Assembly: GCA_016786705.1 (NCBI GenBank)
Contig: JAEUVV010000003.1
Coordinates: 434,001-498,000 of the forward strand
Source: Taibaiella sp.
GTDB lineage: Bacteria; Bacteroidota; Bacteroidia; Chitinophagales; Chitinophagaceae
Length of the DNA stretch: 64,000 nucleotides
Direction: 5' to 3'
In this document: positions 27,301 to 35,530 of the stretch, piece after piece
How positions within the stretch are numbered: position 1 is the stretch's first letter
Layout: the number at the start of each line of letters is the position of its first letter
The notes under the pieces: generated by a model
What the model saw: the letters and a program-made list of their open reading frames with translations, nothing else
Database searches by the model: none
What the model was told of the DNA's origin: nothing
Program-made: the position numbers and the translations under genes

Positions 27301-29646
27301 ACAACTACAGGCCTGGTTAACTATACAGCAAACGCCTTAAACACTACATCTTTATGTGGCAACTTAGACACCGTTAAGATCCAGACTTTACCTGCGACAA
27401 CAACAGCCGTGGCTACTGTAAGCAGCATGTGCCTTACAGGTTCCAGCAGCTTAAACCTGGTACCGGCCATCACACAAACCAATGTGGGCTATCAATGGCA
27501 AAGCTCTTTGAATAACACGACCTTTACAGATATTACGGGAGCTACCGCTGCCACTTATACCACCCCTACTCTTACTACAACCAATTACTACCGAGCTACC
27601 ATAAAAAACAGTGACGGCAATGCTTGCTTCAATTCGGTTTCAGATACCGTATTTATCAGTAACCCGGTAGTACTGACGGCTAATAGCGCTGAAAGATGTG
27701 GACCTGGCATCCTTGACCTGACAGCAACTACCAATCCCGGCTATACCTTAAACTGGTATGCAGCCGCAACTGGTGGTGCTGCGATCGGAACAGGTAATAT
27801 CTATACTACACCTTCCCTGACCACGACAACCAATTATTATGTTAGTTCTGAATACATCGTTCCTAAGGATATCACTATAGGAACCGCTAACTCAACGACA
27901 AGCAACTCTGGAACATCGCCTTTCAGCCAGAACTGGGAAAGTAATCACTCCCAATACCTGATCCTGGCCAGCGACCTTACCGCTGCTGGATTCGCTGCTG
28001 GTACCATCAACTCCATGTCTTTAAATATTACCAGCAAACTCAGCTCATTGCCTTTCACCGGCTATTCGATAAAAATGGCGAATACAGCACTGACCAGTGT
28101 TACAACACTTACGGCACCAGCATTTACCAATGTTTATGGCCCGGTGAACTATACTTCCGTTGCCGGTGCGAATAACTTTGTATTTACGACTCCGTTTAAC
28201 TGGAATGGCACCTCAAATATCCTTGTAGACATTTGCTTTGATAATGACCCTACCAGCTCCGGTACCTTCTGGACCTCCAACGACGTAGTACAGTCCAGAA
28301 CGACCAGCTATACATCTGTAGTAGGTATGTATGCGGATAATGCTACATTATGTGGTGCTACCACCGGCGGTACATCCGGCACACTGAGCAATTTACCTAT
28401 ATTCAAATTTAGCGGTACCATTAGCTGTATCAGCCCGAGAAGTATGGTGACCGCCACGATCAAACCAAAGCCTACAGCCAGTTTGACACCAACCGGAACT
28501 ATCAATATTTGTAATAATGACTCGGAGCTCTTAACAGCAAGTGGTGGCGGGACCTACACATGGTTAAGAAGTGGTAACGTCATTTCCGGTCAAAACAATG
28601 CTACATTAAGTGTCTCCCAGACAGATCCTTATAAAGTTGTGGTAACCGCTGCAAACGGATGTACCGATACCTCTTTAACAGCCAATATCATTGTACAGCC
28701 CGATCCTGTAGTTTTTCTGGGTAATGATACTACCTACTGTGGTAACATTTCGCATACCTTAAATGCAGGGAATCCGGGAGCATCATACCTGTGGAACAAC
28801 AACAGTACCGGCAGTACTTTAAATGTACTTAACCCGGGACAATATTCTGTTACAGTAACCAATACCTATAACTGTTCTTCCAGCGATACGATCAATATTG
28901 CACACTACCCTTATCCTGTTGTAGCCCTGGGTAATGATACGGTAATCTGCCGGGTTACCCCATTAGTTCTGGATGCCGCTAACACCGGATCATCATTTTT
29001 ATGGAACAACAATGCGACCACGCAAACAATCAGCGTTAACCAGCCGGGTGCTTACTCGGTAAGGGTGACCAATGGTTTCGATTGTATCGGCAGGGACACG
29101 ATTAATGTGAGCTTACACCCTATCCCGGACAATTATGGCTTTAATTTCGAGCCATTATTTACGGTTCACCCGGGCAGAGTGAAGTTTACACCGGTTAACA
29201 TAAACCCCGGCTATACATATTTCTGGAACTTCGGTGATGGCAATGGCTCCGACTCAACCATCGCGATACACGACTACCTGTCTTCTGGGACTTATAATGT
29301 ATCGCTCCTGGCTTCAGACGGCTGTACAGACTCTGTAGAACGACTGGAAATCTATGTAGACCTTTATACCAACGTGGTTAAAGTTAACAAGGCTTCAATA
29401 GCGGTAAAAGTCTACCCGAATCCAAGTAACAATATACTGAATGTACAACTGGAAAGCGACCAGGCTTACATCAAAAACCTGACAGTATTCAATGTACTGG
29501 GACAACAGGTATTCCAGGCATTGCCTGCATCAAAACAATCCGTAAAAGAGCAAATTTCACTGGACCAGCTGGCTTCAGGAGCTTATATCATAAGGATTGA
29601 GACCGACAAAGGTATTGTCAACAGGAAATTTGACCTGATCAAATAA
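24334..29646 (+). CDS. Giant T9SS surface protein with N-terminal beta-helix
   Basis: A 1770-residue exported protein. The signal region is long (about 1-41): a charged lead MKHLFLPPPNILKRAATSMF, then the hydrophobic core ALGLTTLLAFSAGELCA. The upstream ATG is kept because the relic at 16586 conserves it. A right-handed beta-helix covers about 44-550 (DNVTIDGDDPATTGSRNLSI, closing at DMGADEFDG), followed by an Ig domain at 562-650. Two near-copies of a roughly 190-residue module (about 726-916 and 1179-1370, both with SPFSQNWESNHSQYLILASD) are separated by CHU_C-type Ig units. Two V-x-LG-ND repeats (1458-1598), PKD (1602-1676) and the T9SS sorting domain (1691-1770) end the protein. Its helix and modules differ in detail from the second gene. 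A terminator follows. Confidence 0.85.
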   Translation: MKHLFLPPPNILKRAATSMFKMKCALGLTTLLAFSAGELCAQVTVTASAGTSNASYTTVNAAFTAINAGTHQGAITITVSANTTEPATPVPLLRSNSPSSYTSVLIQPSGNVTINSAASPVANRGIIELAGADNVTIDGDDPATTGSRNLSIVAATGTTAGVAVIRLSSNSTSGTDGANNNTVKNCIITGSRSSATSTTTSYGIQFSNGTSTSASSTGAYSSINTIIQNNLITRAYYGIHAIGSSTSYYNTGTQILDNTIGSTASGQNVGLYGINLSYSSSGSTGAAIIENNDIQGGDATTGLSTNVSGIYLNTGANGTIIRRNNVHNVANPSSGGWGAYGIGIVAPVTGVEISNNFIRDITTTNYSSTLTTSWQNYGIFVSSGATGLKIIHNTIYLNQANATNVGTSNPVSACINFTNSSATVSQMYNNILVNNQGTASTNAYCIITAATNNISGGAINNNNYYANGSGKVGYYSSAAATLIAWQAATGKDVLSLNEIPPFSSATDLHIPANSITLLESAGAPVATTSINTDIDGQTRPGASSYGFGTAPDMGADEFDGKVQYTCTTPAPGNTVTSANNLCSGTSINLSLQNATTGTGVSYQWQSSPDNVTYTNIASAFSPTLSLTPNAPMWYRCRVKCLSGPDSTYSTPVNIVFVNNVLTTTNGTRCGTGTVVLQATGNTGATLNWYAAATGGISLGSGTSFTTPPLLTTTNFYVSAEAVAQGGTATIGTATTSTSGSGTSPFSQNWESNHSQYLILASDLTASGLSAGNITAMSLNISSKSSTFPFTGYSIKMAHSALTSLTTLTAPTFTNVYGPTNYTSVAGANNFTFTAPFNWDGTSNILVDICFDNDPASTGTFWSSNDVVDARTTAYTSVTGNYADNSTLCGSTTAGSPGTVNTLPIFKFTGSAICASPRKAVTATVTPAPAFDITNDKTVCNNGITALTVTTGTTNYNNVTWSPVTNLYTNAAATIPYTAGTNTNTVYHKSTTTGLVNYTANALNTTSLCGNLDTVKIQTLPATTTAVATVSSMCLTGSSSLNLVPAITQTNVGYQWQSSLNNTTFTDITGATAATYTTPTLTTTNYYRATIKNSDGNACFNSVSDTVFISNPVVLTANSAERCGPGILDLTATTNPGYTLNWYAAATGGAAIGTGNIYTTPSLTTTTNYYVSSEYIVPKDITIGTANSTTSNSGTSPFSQNWESNHSQYLILASDLTAAGFAAGTINSMSLNITSKLSSLPFTGYSIKMANTALTSVTTLTAPAFTNVYGPVNYTSVAGANNFVFTTPFNWNGTSNILVDICFDNDPTSSGTFWTSNDVVQSRTTSYTSVVGMYADNATLCGATTGGTSGTLSNLPIFKFSGTISCISPRSMVTATIKPKPTASLTPTGTINICNNDSELLTASGGGTYTWLRSGNVISGQNNATLSVSQTDPYKVVVTAANGCTDTSLTANIIVQPDPVVFLGNDTTYCGNISHTLNAGNPGASYLWNNNSTGSTLNVLNPGQYSVTVTNTYNCSSSDTINIAHYPYPVVALGNDTVICRVTPLVLDAANTGSSFLWNNNATTQTISVNQPGAYSVRVTNGFDCIGRDTINVSLHPIPDNYGFNFEPLFTVHPGRVKFTPVNINPGYTYFWNFGDGNGSDSTIAIHDYLSSGTYNVSLLASDGCTDSVERLEIYVDLYTNVVKVNKASIAVKVYPNPSNNILNVQLESDQAYIKNLTVFNVLGQQVFQALPASKQSVKEQISLDQLASGAYIIRIETDKGIVNRKFDLIK

Positions 29647-29681
29647 AGAGCTCCGCTATTTAAAGACAATATTTTACTATT

Positions 29682-29717
29682 AAAAATACGGTAACCGCTA
29701 GGTTACCGTATTTTTTT
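29682..29717 (+). terminator. Rho-independent terminator after the third giant gene
   Basis: Stem AAAAATACGGTAACC / GGTTACCGTATTTTT around GCTA. It closes the plus-strand array before the convergent ribosomal operon. Nothing credible was seen in 29718-29878. Confidence 0.92.
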
Positions 29718-29878
29718 ACCCTGCCAGAACCCATCCTCCGACAGCAAAAATACTATATCTTCCAGAGCAGCCATCTTCATTAATGCCGGGCTAAAAAGAT
29801 GAAAAGCGATAGACGATATCGTCACCAGTTTTAATGATCCACTTATACCAGGTGGGCCTGAGGCTTTATTGCTGGCAT

Positions 29879-29918
29879 AAAAAATGAATGCTCCCGGTTT
29901 GGGAGCATTCATTTTTTA
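29879..29918 (-). terminator. Terminator of the rplKAJL operon (usable on both strands)
   Basis: Symmetrical stem AAAATGAATGCTCCC / GGGAGCATTCATTTT with T runs on both strands, 19 bases past the rplL stop. It separates rplL from any downstream rpoB. Confidence 0.9.
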
Positions 29919-29936
29919 ATCTGAAAGATCAGGGAA

Positions 29937-30308
29937 TTAAGCTAATTCAACTTCAGCACCAGCTTCAGTTAATTTTGCTTTCAGGTCTTCAGCAGTAGCT
30001 TTATCTACACCTTCTTTGATTGCTTTTGGAGCGCCATCAACTAATTCTTTAGCTTCTTTCAAACCTAAACCAGTTAAGTCTTTAACCACTTTAACAACGT
30101 TTAATTTAGAAGCACCGGCTGATTTCAAAATTACATCGAAAGTTGATTTCTCAGCAGCAGCAGCGCCACCACCATCACCAGCAGCAACAACAACTGCAGC
30201 AGCAGCTGGTTCGATACCGTATTCAGATTTTAAGAAATCTGCTAATTCTTGAACGTCTTTTACTGTTAAGTTTACTAATGACTCAGCAATTGCTTTAATA
30301 TCTGCCAT
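29937..30308 (-). CDS. rplL: 50S ribosomal protein L7/L12
   Basis: The 123-residue stalk protein that recruits translation factors. The N-terminal dimerisation part (about 1-40, [20 protein letters not shown]) is joined by an Ala/Gly-rich hinge ([20 protein letters not shown]) to the C-terminal factor-binding domain, which contains [20 protein letters not shown] and [12 protein letters not shown]. Length and order after rplJ (58-base gap) are normal. A terminator follows directly, so rpoB and rpoC are not in the same transcript here, an uncommon arrangement. Confidence 0.97.
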   Translation of the reverse strand: MADIKAIAESLVNLTVKDVQELADFLKSEYGIEPAAAAVVVAAGDGGGAAAAEKSTFDVILKSAGASKLNVVKVVKDLTGLGLKEAKELVDGAPKAIKEGVDKATAEDLKAKLTEAGAEVELA

Positions 30309-30366
30309 TTTTATAAGATTTTGATAGTTTTTTAAATAATATGATTAATGTTGGAAGCATTCAAAT

Positions 30367-30915
30367 TTATTCTGCCGCTGGAGCTTCTGGAGCCGGAGCT
30401 TCTTCTACAGGAGCAGCTTCTTCGCCACCTTCGTTCCTGTTTTGTAAAGCAGCAACTACGCGACTGATTGGAGATTGCAACAAGCCAATAACTTCACCGA
30501 TAAGTTCGTTTTTAGTCTTGATGTTTTTCAATTGAGTAAGTGTATTATCACCTACGAACAGGTCTTCACCGATCAAAGCAGCTTTCAATACTGGTTTATC
30601 ACCAGGATTGTCTTTACGGAAAGCAGAAAGAATAACAGCTGGTTCTTTTGGAGATTCAGAGAACATTAAAGCAGTTACGCCATGTAATGAATCATATAAA
30701 CCGGCATATTTTTCATCATTAAAGCTTTCTAATGCTTTTTTGATTAAAGTGTTCTTTGCAACAGTCATTTCAACTTCTTTCTCGAAGCATGCACGACGGA
30801 TGCTGTTGATTTGAGCTACAGACAAAGACTCAGTGTTAGTAACATAAAAGTTACTGTATTGAGAAAACTTGCTTTTTAAAAGCTCGATAGCTTCTTGTTT
30901 TTGAGCAGTGTTCAT
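30367..30915 (-). CDS. rplJ: 50S ribosomal protein L10
   Basis: A 182-residue protein that anchors L7/L12 dimers to the ribosome. The N-terminal rRNA-binding domain includes YVTNTESLSVAQINSIRRAC and VAKNTLIKKALES. The C-terminal helix that carries L12 dimers ends in an acidic Ala/Pro tail (EEAAPVEEAPAPEAPAAE), typical of Bacteroidota. It sits between rplA and rplL in the usual order. The 61-base gap before it could hold an L10-binding control site, but no convincing kink-turn was identified. Confidence 0.96.
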   Translation of the reverse strand: MNTAQKQEAIELLKSKFSQYSNFYVTNTESLSVAQINSIRRACFEKEVEMTVAKNTLIKKALESFNDEKYAGLYDSLHGVTALMFSESPKEPAVILSAFRKDNPGDKPVLKAALIGEDLFVGDNTLTQLKNIKTKNELIGEVIGLLQSPISRVVAALQNRNEGGEEAAPVEEAPAPEAPAAE

Positions 30916-30976
30916 TTATAATAATTTGAATTTCGTTTGACCGAAAATTGTGAATTAATGTTTTTCGCTATTGCTA

Positions 30977-31669
30977 TTAAGATACAGATTTAGCATCTAC
31001 CGCGATACCAGGACCCATAGAAGGAGCAATTGTTACACCTTTTACATAAGTACCTTTAGCAGTAGCCGGCTTCATACGGATCAAAGTGTTGATCAGTTCC
31101 TGTGCATTCTCAACCAGTTTGTTTGGCTCGAAAGATACACGACCAACAGATGCGTGAATGATACCTGCTTTATCTACTTTGAAAGCAATTTTACCACCTT
31201 TAACATCGTTTACAGCTGCAGCTACATCATTAGTAACTGTACCTGTTTTAGGGTTTGGCATTAAGTTACGTGGACCTAATACTTTACCTAAACGACCGAT
31301 TTTAGGCATTACAGATGGTGTTGCGATAATTACATCAATATCAGTCCAACCACCGTCGATTTTTGTGATGAATTCATCCAGACCTACATAGTCAGCACCG
31401 GCAGCTTTTGCTTCCGCTTCTTTATCGGCAGGACATAAAACCAATACAGTTTTAGTTTTACCGGTACCATGAGGTAAGGTTACTGTACCACGTAAAGCCT
31501 GGTCAGCTTTCTTAGGATCGATACCTAAACGAACGTGTACGTCTACTGAACTATCAAAGTTAGTACAGTTAACTTCTTTTACCAGCTGAGCAGCTTCGCT
31601 CAGGGTATAAGACTTATTTTTATCTACTTTAGCTTCTGCAGCTTTTCTTTTTTTAGTAAGGGTTGCCAT
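30977..31669 (-). CDS. rplA: 50S ribosomal protein L1
   Basis: A 230-residue L1-stalk protein. It shows the family segments [32 protein letters not shown] and [20 protein letters not shown], then [10 protein letters not shown]. It begins 40 bases after rplK and precedes rplJ. In other bacteria L1 represses its own operon by binding a leader site that mimics 23S rRNA; no such site could be recognised here. Confidence 0.97.
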   Translation of the reverse strand: MATLTKKRKAAEAKVDKNKSYTLSEAAQLVKEVNCTNFDSSVDVHVRLGIDPKKADQALRGTVTLPHGTGKTKTVLVLCPADKEAEAKAAGADYVGLDEFITKIDGGWTDIDVIIATPSVMPKIGRLGKVLGPRNLMPNPKTGTVTNDVAAAVNDVKGGKIAFKVDKAGIIHASVGRVSFEPNKLVENAQELINTLIRMKPATAKGTYVKGVTIAPSMGPGIAVDAKSVS

Positions 31670-31709
31670 TGTAACAACAAATTTTAAAATTAGGGTGAAC
31701 TAATAAGGT

Positions 31710-32153
31710 TTAGTTTTGCCAAGGCGCGTCGCCCTCAACTGTTAAACCCATACTACGTGCCGTACCGGCAACCATTTTCATCGCACTTTCGATAGTGAAA
31801 CAGTTCAGATCGCTCATTTTATCTTTAGCGATTTCTTCTACTTGTGCCCAGGTTACTTTCCCTACTTTGTTACGGTTAGGCTCTTTAGAACCACTTTTAA
31901 CCTTTGACAACTCTAACAACTGGATTGCTGCAGGAGGCGTTTTGATAACGAAGTCAAACGACTTGTCAGAATAAACGGTAATCAAAACCGGCAATACTTT
32001 ACCTTGTTTGTCTTGAGTACGCGCATTGAATTGCTTACAGAATTCCATGATGTTTACACCTTTAGAACCCAAAGCAGGACCGATTGGAGGTGCAGGGTTT
32101 GCCTGACCGCCTTTCGCTTGTAGCTTTACATAGCCTGTAATTTCTTTAGCCAT
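31710..32153 (-). CDS. rplK: 50S ribosomal protein L11
   Basis: A 147-residue protein of the GTPase-associated centre. Signature segments are [39 protein letters not shown] and, at the C-terminus, [17 protein letters not shown]. It is the first gene of the ribosomal operon and is served by a consensus promoter. The usual upstream partners secE and nusG are missing: a folate gene lies divergently instead. Confidence 0.97.
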   Translation of the reverse strand: MAKEITGYVKLQAKGGQANPAPPIGPALGSKGVNIMEFCKQFNARTQDKQGKVLPVLITVYSDKSFDFVIKTPPAAIQLLELSKVKSGSKEPNRNKVGKVTWAQVEEIAKDKMSDLNCFTIESAMKMVAGTARSMGLTVEGDAPWQN

Positions 32154-32233
32154 TGCTTAATTTTTTGGTATTAACGAGTTAATTGTTTACTCTCCCAAAC
32201 CCACATAAACAGTATGCAGATTTTTTGAGGATG

Positions 32234-32265
32234 CAAAAGTAAGAACATTTTATATATCCACCAAA
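32234..32265 (-). promoter_or_regulatory. rplKAJL operon promoter
   Basis: On the minus strand TTTG, 20 bases, then TACTTTTG: a full match to the Bacteroidota vegetative promoter. The predicted start is near 32227, giving a leader of about 75 bases. Confidence 0.8.
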
Positions 32266-32352
32266 TAATGTTTGATATATTATAAAATTACCCAATAATC
32301 AATTATTAAACTGAATATCGTTCCTTTGCAGCACAGCTTTCAAATATACAAA

Positions 32353-32928
32353 ATGGTAGCAGATAAAAAAACTTTAAGAGCAACATACCTTAACAAGCGT
32401 AATGCACTCAGCGCGGCAGAGCAGGCTAAGCTTAACGACCTGCTGCTTATCCAATTGCAAAGACTGGAACTCCCCTTTGCCCAAACGGTCCTCAATTATG
32501 TACCAATGGAGCATAAGGCAGAGCCTAATACTTACCTGTTCTCCCATTACCTCTCCTTCATCCTGCCGGAGTTAACCCTGGCCTACCCTGTTACGGATAT
32601 CAGCAACAATAGTATGGAAGCCTATGCTGTTCATGAGAATACCGAATTTGAACAAAGGCAATTCGGACTTATTGAGCCCATCAGCACAGCACTGGTAGCC
32701 CCACAGGAAATTGATATCATCATCGTTCCCCTTCTTGCAGCTGACGCATCGGGTTACCGGGTAGGATACGGAAAAGGCATCTATGACCGTTATATAAGCA
32801 GGTGTCGTGAAGACGTATTTAAAATCGGGTTCAGCTTTTTCCCTCCGGTTGAACAGATTTCAGATATAAATATAAATGACATACCTTTGAATGTTTTGGT
32901 AAGTCCGGAAAAAATTTATTATTTTTAA
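32353..32928 (+). CDS. 5-formyltetrahydrofolate cyclo-ligase
   Basis: A 191-residue ATP-dependent enzyme (MTHFS, YgfA/Fau family) that returns 5-formyl-THF to the folate pool as 5,10-methenyl-THF. The family signature ADASGYRVGYGKGIYDRYI, the phosphate- and folate-binding loop, is intact. The N-terminal helix begins KKTLRATYLNKRNALS. The frame extends nine codons upstream to a TTG, but the ATG at 32353 fits the family length. Divergent from rplK across about 200 bases. The lipoprotein gene follows after 34 bases. Confidence 0.9.
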   Translation: MVADKKTLRATYLNKRNALSAAEQAKLNDLLLIQLQRLELPFAQTVLNYVPMEHKAEPNTYLFSHYLSFILPELTLAYPVTDISNNSMEAYAVHENTEFEQRQFGLIEPISTALVAPQEIDIIIVPLLAADASGYRVGYGKGIYDRYISRCREDVFKIGFSFFPPVEQISDININDIPLNVLVSPEKIYYF

Positions 32929-32962
32929 TTAATCACCCGATAAAACACAAACCCGAAAATTC

Positions 32963-33643
32963 ATGAATAAAATAATTAAACTATCCTCTTTCTTACTTAC
33001 AAGCCTGGGTATCGTACTGTTCAGCTCCTGCGAACCTAAAGAGATTGACCCGACCAATGAAGGCATTGGTGAATTACTCCCCGTTAATGTAAATAACTGG
33101 TGGCTCTATGAAGCCAGTGATAGCACTATCTTCAAAAGATACTATACCGGTAGGGATACAGTAATCGACAACTTCAACTACAATTACTTCGAACAGGTAA
33201 ATACCGAAAGCGGTACTATTGTAAAAGAGTTTTACGGGAAATTTGAAGGCAACTACTATACCCTTATAAAAATTGACGATGCCGGCAACACTTTTGTAAA
33301 AGCACAGGTACTTAACGGTAACCCTAAAGTGAACGATACCTGGGAAAATACCGCAACCATCAACTACAGTGGCCTTACTTTCTACGCTAAAACAGTCTGT
33401 AAGATCACTTCCGTCTCGGAAACAGCGGTTGTAAACGGCGAAACACTGGATAATATCATCGTTTCAGAAACACAATTATATGCCAGGTTCAGCCCTCTGG
33501 ACAACTGGGTAGATTGTGGTACCATGATCATGAAGTTTAAAAGAGGTAAAGGTATTATGGGGGAAGACTATGATTTCCATGTACCTAATTTTGTAGATAA
33601 AACATATAGTAACCACCTTATTGATTATCATTTGGTGCAATAA
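32963..33643 (+). CDS. Lipoprotein of unknown function
   Basis: A 226-residue protein with a lipoprotein signal (MNKIIKLSSFLLTSLGIVLF ending in the lipobox FSSC, Cys23). The mature part is rich in beta-prone residues and aromatic pairs (VNNWWLYEASDST, FEGNYYTLIKIDD), as in outer-membrane or periplasmic beta-sandwich lipoproteins of Bacteroidota. No domain family was recognised. It may be co-transcribed with the folate enzyme 34 bases upstream, and a strong shared terminator follows. Confidence 0.75.
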   Translation: MNKIIKLSSFLLTSLGIVLFSSCEPKEIDPTNEGIGELLPVNVNNWWLYEASDSTIFKRYYTGRDTVIDNFNYNYFEQVNTESGTIVKEFYGKFEGNYYTLIKIDDAGNTFVKAQVLNGNPKVNDTWENTATINYSGLTFYAKTVCKITSVSETAVVNGETLDNIIVSETQLYARFSPLDNWVDCGTMIMKFKRGKGIMGEDYDFHVPNFVDKTYSNHLIDYHLVQ

Positions 33644-33649
33644 AATAAT

Positions 33650-33694
33650 AAAGGAAAAGGCCCCAGTAATAATTACTGGGGCCTTTTCCTTTAT
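33650..33694 (+). terminator. Bidirectional terminator between the lipoprotein gene and uvrC
   Basis: A very long stem (AAAGGAAAAGGCCCCAGTAAT against its near-perfect complement) with T-rich flanks on both strands sits between the convergent stops. It can end transcripts from both sides. Confidence 0.92.
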
Positions 33695-33716
33695 TCAATT
33701 AAGCAATTCATATTAT

Positions 33717-35528
33717 TTACTCTTCCGGATGAAACCAGTTCCAGACCAGTCGCGCCTTAGCCGCGCCTATGGTCATCGTAAGCTCTCTTTCCGTCATAGT
33801 TTTTATCTTATTTACCGAACGGTAGCGTTGCAGTAAAGTTTCTGCGATCTTCTTCCCGATCCCGGGTATGGATTCCAGTTCATTCTTTATAGTCCCCTTA
33901 CTCCGCACATCCCTGTGAAAGGTGATGCCAAAACGGTGTACTTCATCCCTGATCCTGCGGATGAGCAACAAGCTGCTGCCATTATACTCCAGCTGCAAAG
34001 GCTCCGAGTCGCCCGGGAAGAAAATACTTTCTTCTCTTTTAGCCAGACCAACAACTGTCATCTTACCCAGCAATCCCAATTCCATAATACTTTCCATAGC
34101 CGCACCCAGCTGCCCCTTTCCGCCATCTATGATCACCAGCTGCGGCAAAGGCTTATGCTCCTTAAGCAGGCGGTAATACCGCCGGTACACGATCTCCTTC
34201 ATCGAAGCAAAATCGTTGATCCCTTCTACGGTTTTAATGTGAAAATGCCGGTACTCTTTTTTATACGGCAGCCCTTCTTTAAAGCAAACCATTGCCGCTA
34301 CCGGGAAGGCGCCCTGGAAGTTGGAGTTATCAAAACACTCGATATGCAAAGGCACTTCTTTTAAATGCAAATCCTCTTTCAATTGCTGCAGCACCATGTT
34401 CATATCCTTCATCATCGTCTTATCCATGTGCATTTTCTTTTTCAATAAAAACTGCCGCATGAACTCCTCCGCGTTCTTATAGCTCAGGTCAAGCAGCTTC
34501 TTCCGGTCGCCACCCAGTGGAATCGTCTGCAATAAGCCTTCCTCCTCCGTATTGACAGTAAAAGGCACAATAATTTCTTTAGCCGAAGATTGAAACCTGG
34601 GACGCAAGTAGGCAATAGCATAAGCCAGCAGATCCTCTTTACTTTCTTCCAGTTTCTTTTCGATCTGTATGCTTTTGCTTTGCACAATCGTACCGCCTAC
34701 AAGCACCATATAGTTTACATAAGCCTGCGTTTCATTATCAATGATGCTGGCCACATCCGCATCCCCGATCCTGAGGTTGGTAATACTTGATTTTGTCTGA
34801 AAATTCTGCAGGCTGTCGATCGCCTGCTTGGTCAGGTGGGCCTTTTCAAACTCCATACGCTCGCTTTCTTCCTGCATCTGCTGTTTAAGCTGGCTCAACA
34901 CCTGTGTTACATTTCCTTTGATGATCTGCTTAAGCTGGGCTACGTCTTTTAAATAATCTGCTTCTGTCTGCAGGCCTTCACAAGGAGCCTTACAGTTACC
35001 CAGGTGATATTCCAGGCACTTATTGAACTTTCCCTTTTCAATATTTTCTTTAGTAAGGTTCAGCTTACAGTTACGCATCGGGAATACCTTCTTCATCAGG
35101 TCCATCAAAACATATACCTGTGATACGTTAGTATAAGGGCCCAGGTATTCAGAACCGTCTTTTATAAACCTCCGGGTAAGATAGACCCGGGGAAACCTTT
35201 CGTTCTTAACGACTACATAGGGATAAGTCTTATCATCTTTTAAACTGATATTGTAAGGCGGCTTAAAATGCTTTATAAGCGAGTTTTCCAATAAAAACGC
35301 TTCATGCTCATTATTGGTAACTGTCCACTCTACAAAGTCTATCTGGTTAACTAAAGTATTGGTTTTCGCATTCTCGATTTTCTTTACAAAATAAGAACTG
35401 ACCCGTTTTTTCAGGTCTTTTGCCTTACCTACATACAATAGCTTCTTCCCGGCATCGTAATATCGGTACACACCGGGCAAATGGGGTAATGTGGGTGCAA
35501 TTTCTGCCTGGAAATGCTCTTTGATCAT
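33717..35528 (-). CDS. uvrC: Excinuclease ABC subunit C
   Basis: The 603-residue nuclease subunit of nucleotide excision repair, cutting on both sides of UvrB-marked lesions. Domains in order: GIY-YIG nuclease (about 12-95, LPGVYRYYDAGKKLLYVGKA, then KDLKKRV); a Cys cluster near 155-185 (CLEYHLGNCKAPC); the UVR motif for UvrB contact about 200-240; an RNase H-like domain with IECFDNSNFQGAFPVAAMVC and LVIIDGGKGQLGAA; and C-terminal helix-hairpin-helix motifs (LESIPGIGKKIAETLL). Length is normal. It lies two bases downstream of pepE, so the two form an operon. Confidence 0.97.
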   Translation of the reverse strand: MIKEHFQAEIAPTLPHLPGVYRYYDAGKKLLYVGKAKDLKKRVSSYFVKKIENAKTNTLVNQIDFVEWTVTNNEHEAFLLENSLIKHFKPPYNISLKDDKTYPYVVVKNERFPRVYLTRRFIKDGSEYLGPYTNVSQVYVLMDLMKKVFPMRNCKLNLTKENIEKGKFNKCLEYHLGNCKAPCEGLQTEADYLKDVAQLKQIIKGNVTQVLSQLKQQMQEESERMEFEKAHLTKQAIDSLQNFQTKSSITNLRIGDADVASIIDNETQAYVNYMVLVGGTIVQSKSIQIEKKLEESKEDLLAYAIAYLRPRFQSSAKEIIVPFTVNTEEEGLLQTIPLGGDRKKLLDLSYKNAEEFMRQFLLKKKMHMDKTMMKDMNMVLQQLKEDLHLKEVPLHIECFDNSNFQGAFPVAAMVCFKEGLPYKKEYRHFHIKTVEGINDFASMKEIVYRRYYRLLKEHKPLPQLVIIDGGKGQLGAAMESIMELGLLGKMTVVGLAKREESIFFPGDSEPLQLEYNGSSLLLIRRIRDEVHRFGITFHRDVRSKGTIKNELESIPGIGKKIAETLLQRYRSVNKIKTMTERELTMTIGAAKARLVWNWFHPEE

Positions 35529-35530
35529 AT

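Noticed and set aside
10165..29646. Thr/Ser/Asn-rich repeats read as a CRISPR or phage tail-fibre region
   Set aside because: Repeats are protein-level modules of irregular spacing, and each gene carries a signal peptide and T9SS sorting domain, with no phage genes nearby.
29703..29912. Minus-strand 69-codon ORF between the giant array and rplL
   Set aside because: Begins within a terminator stem, has no similarity that I recognise and lies between two terminators.
30916..30976. Possible L10-type leader regulating rplJ-rplL
   Set aside because: Only 61 bases and no kink-turn or paired elements convincing by eye.
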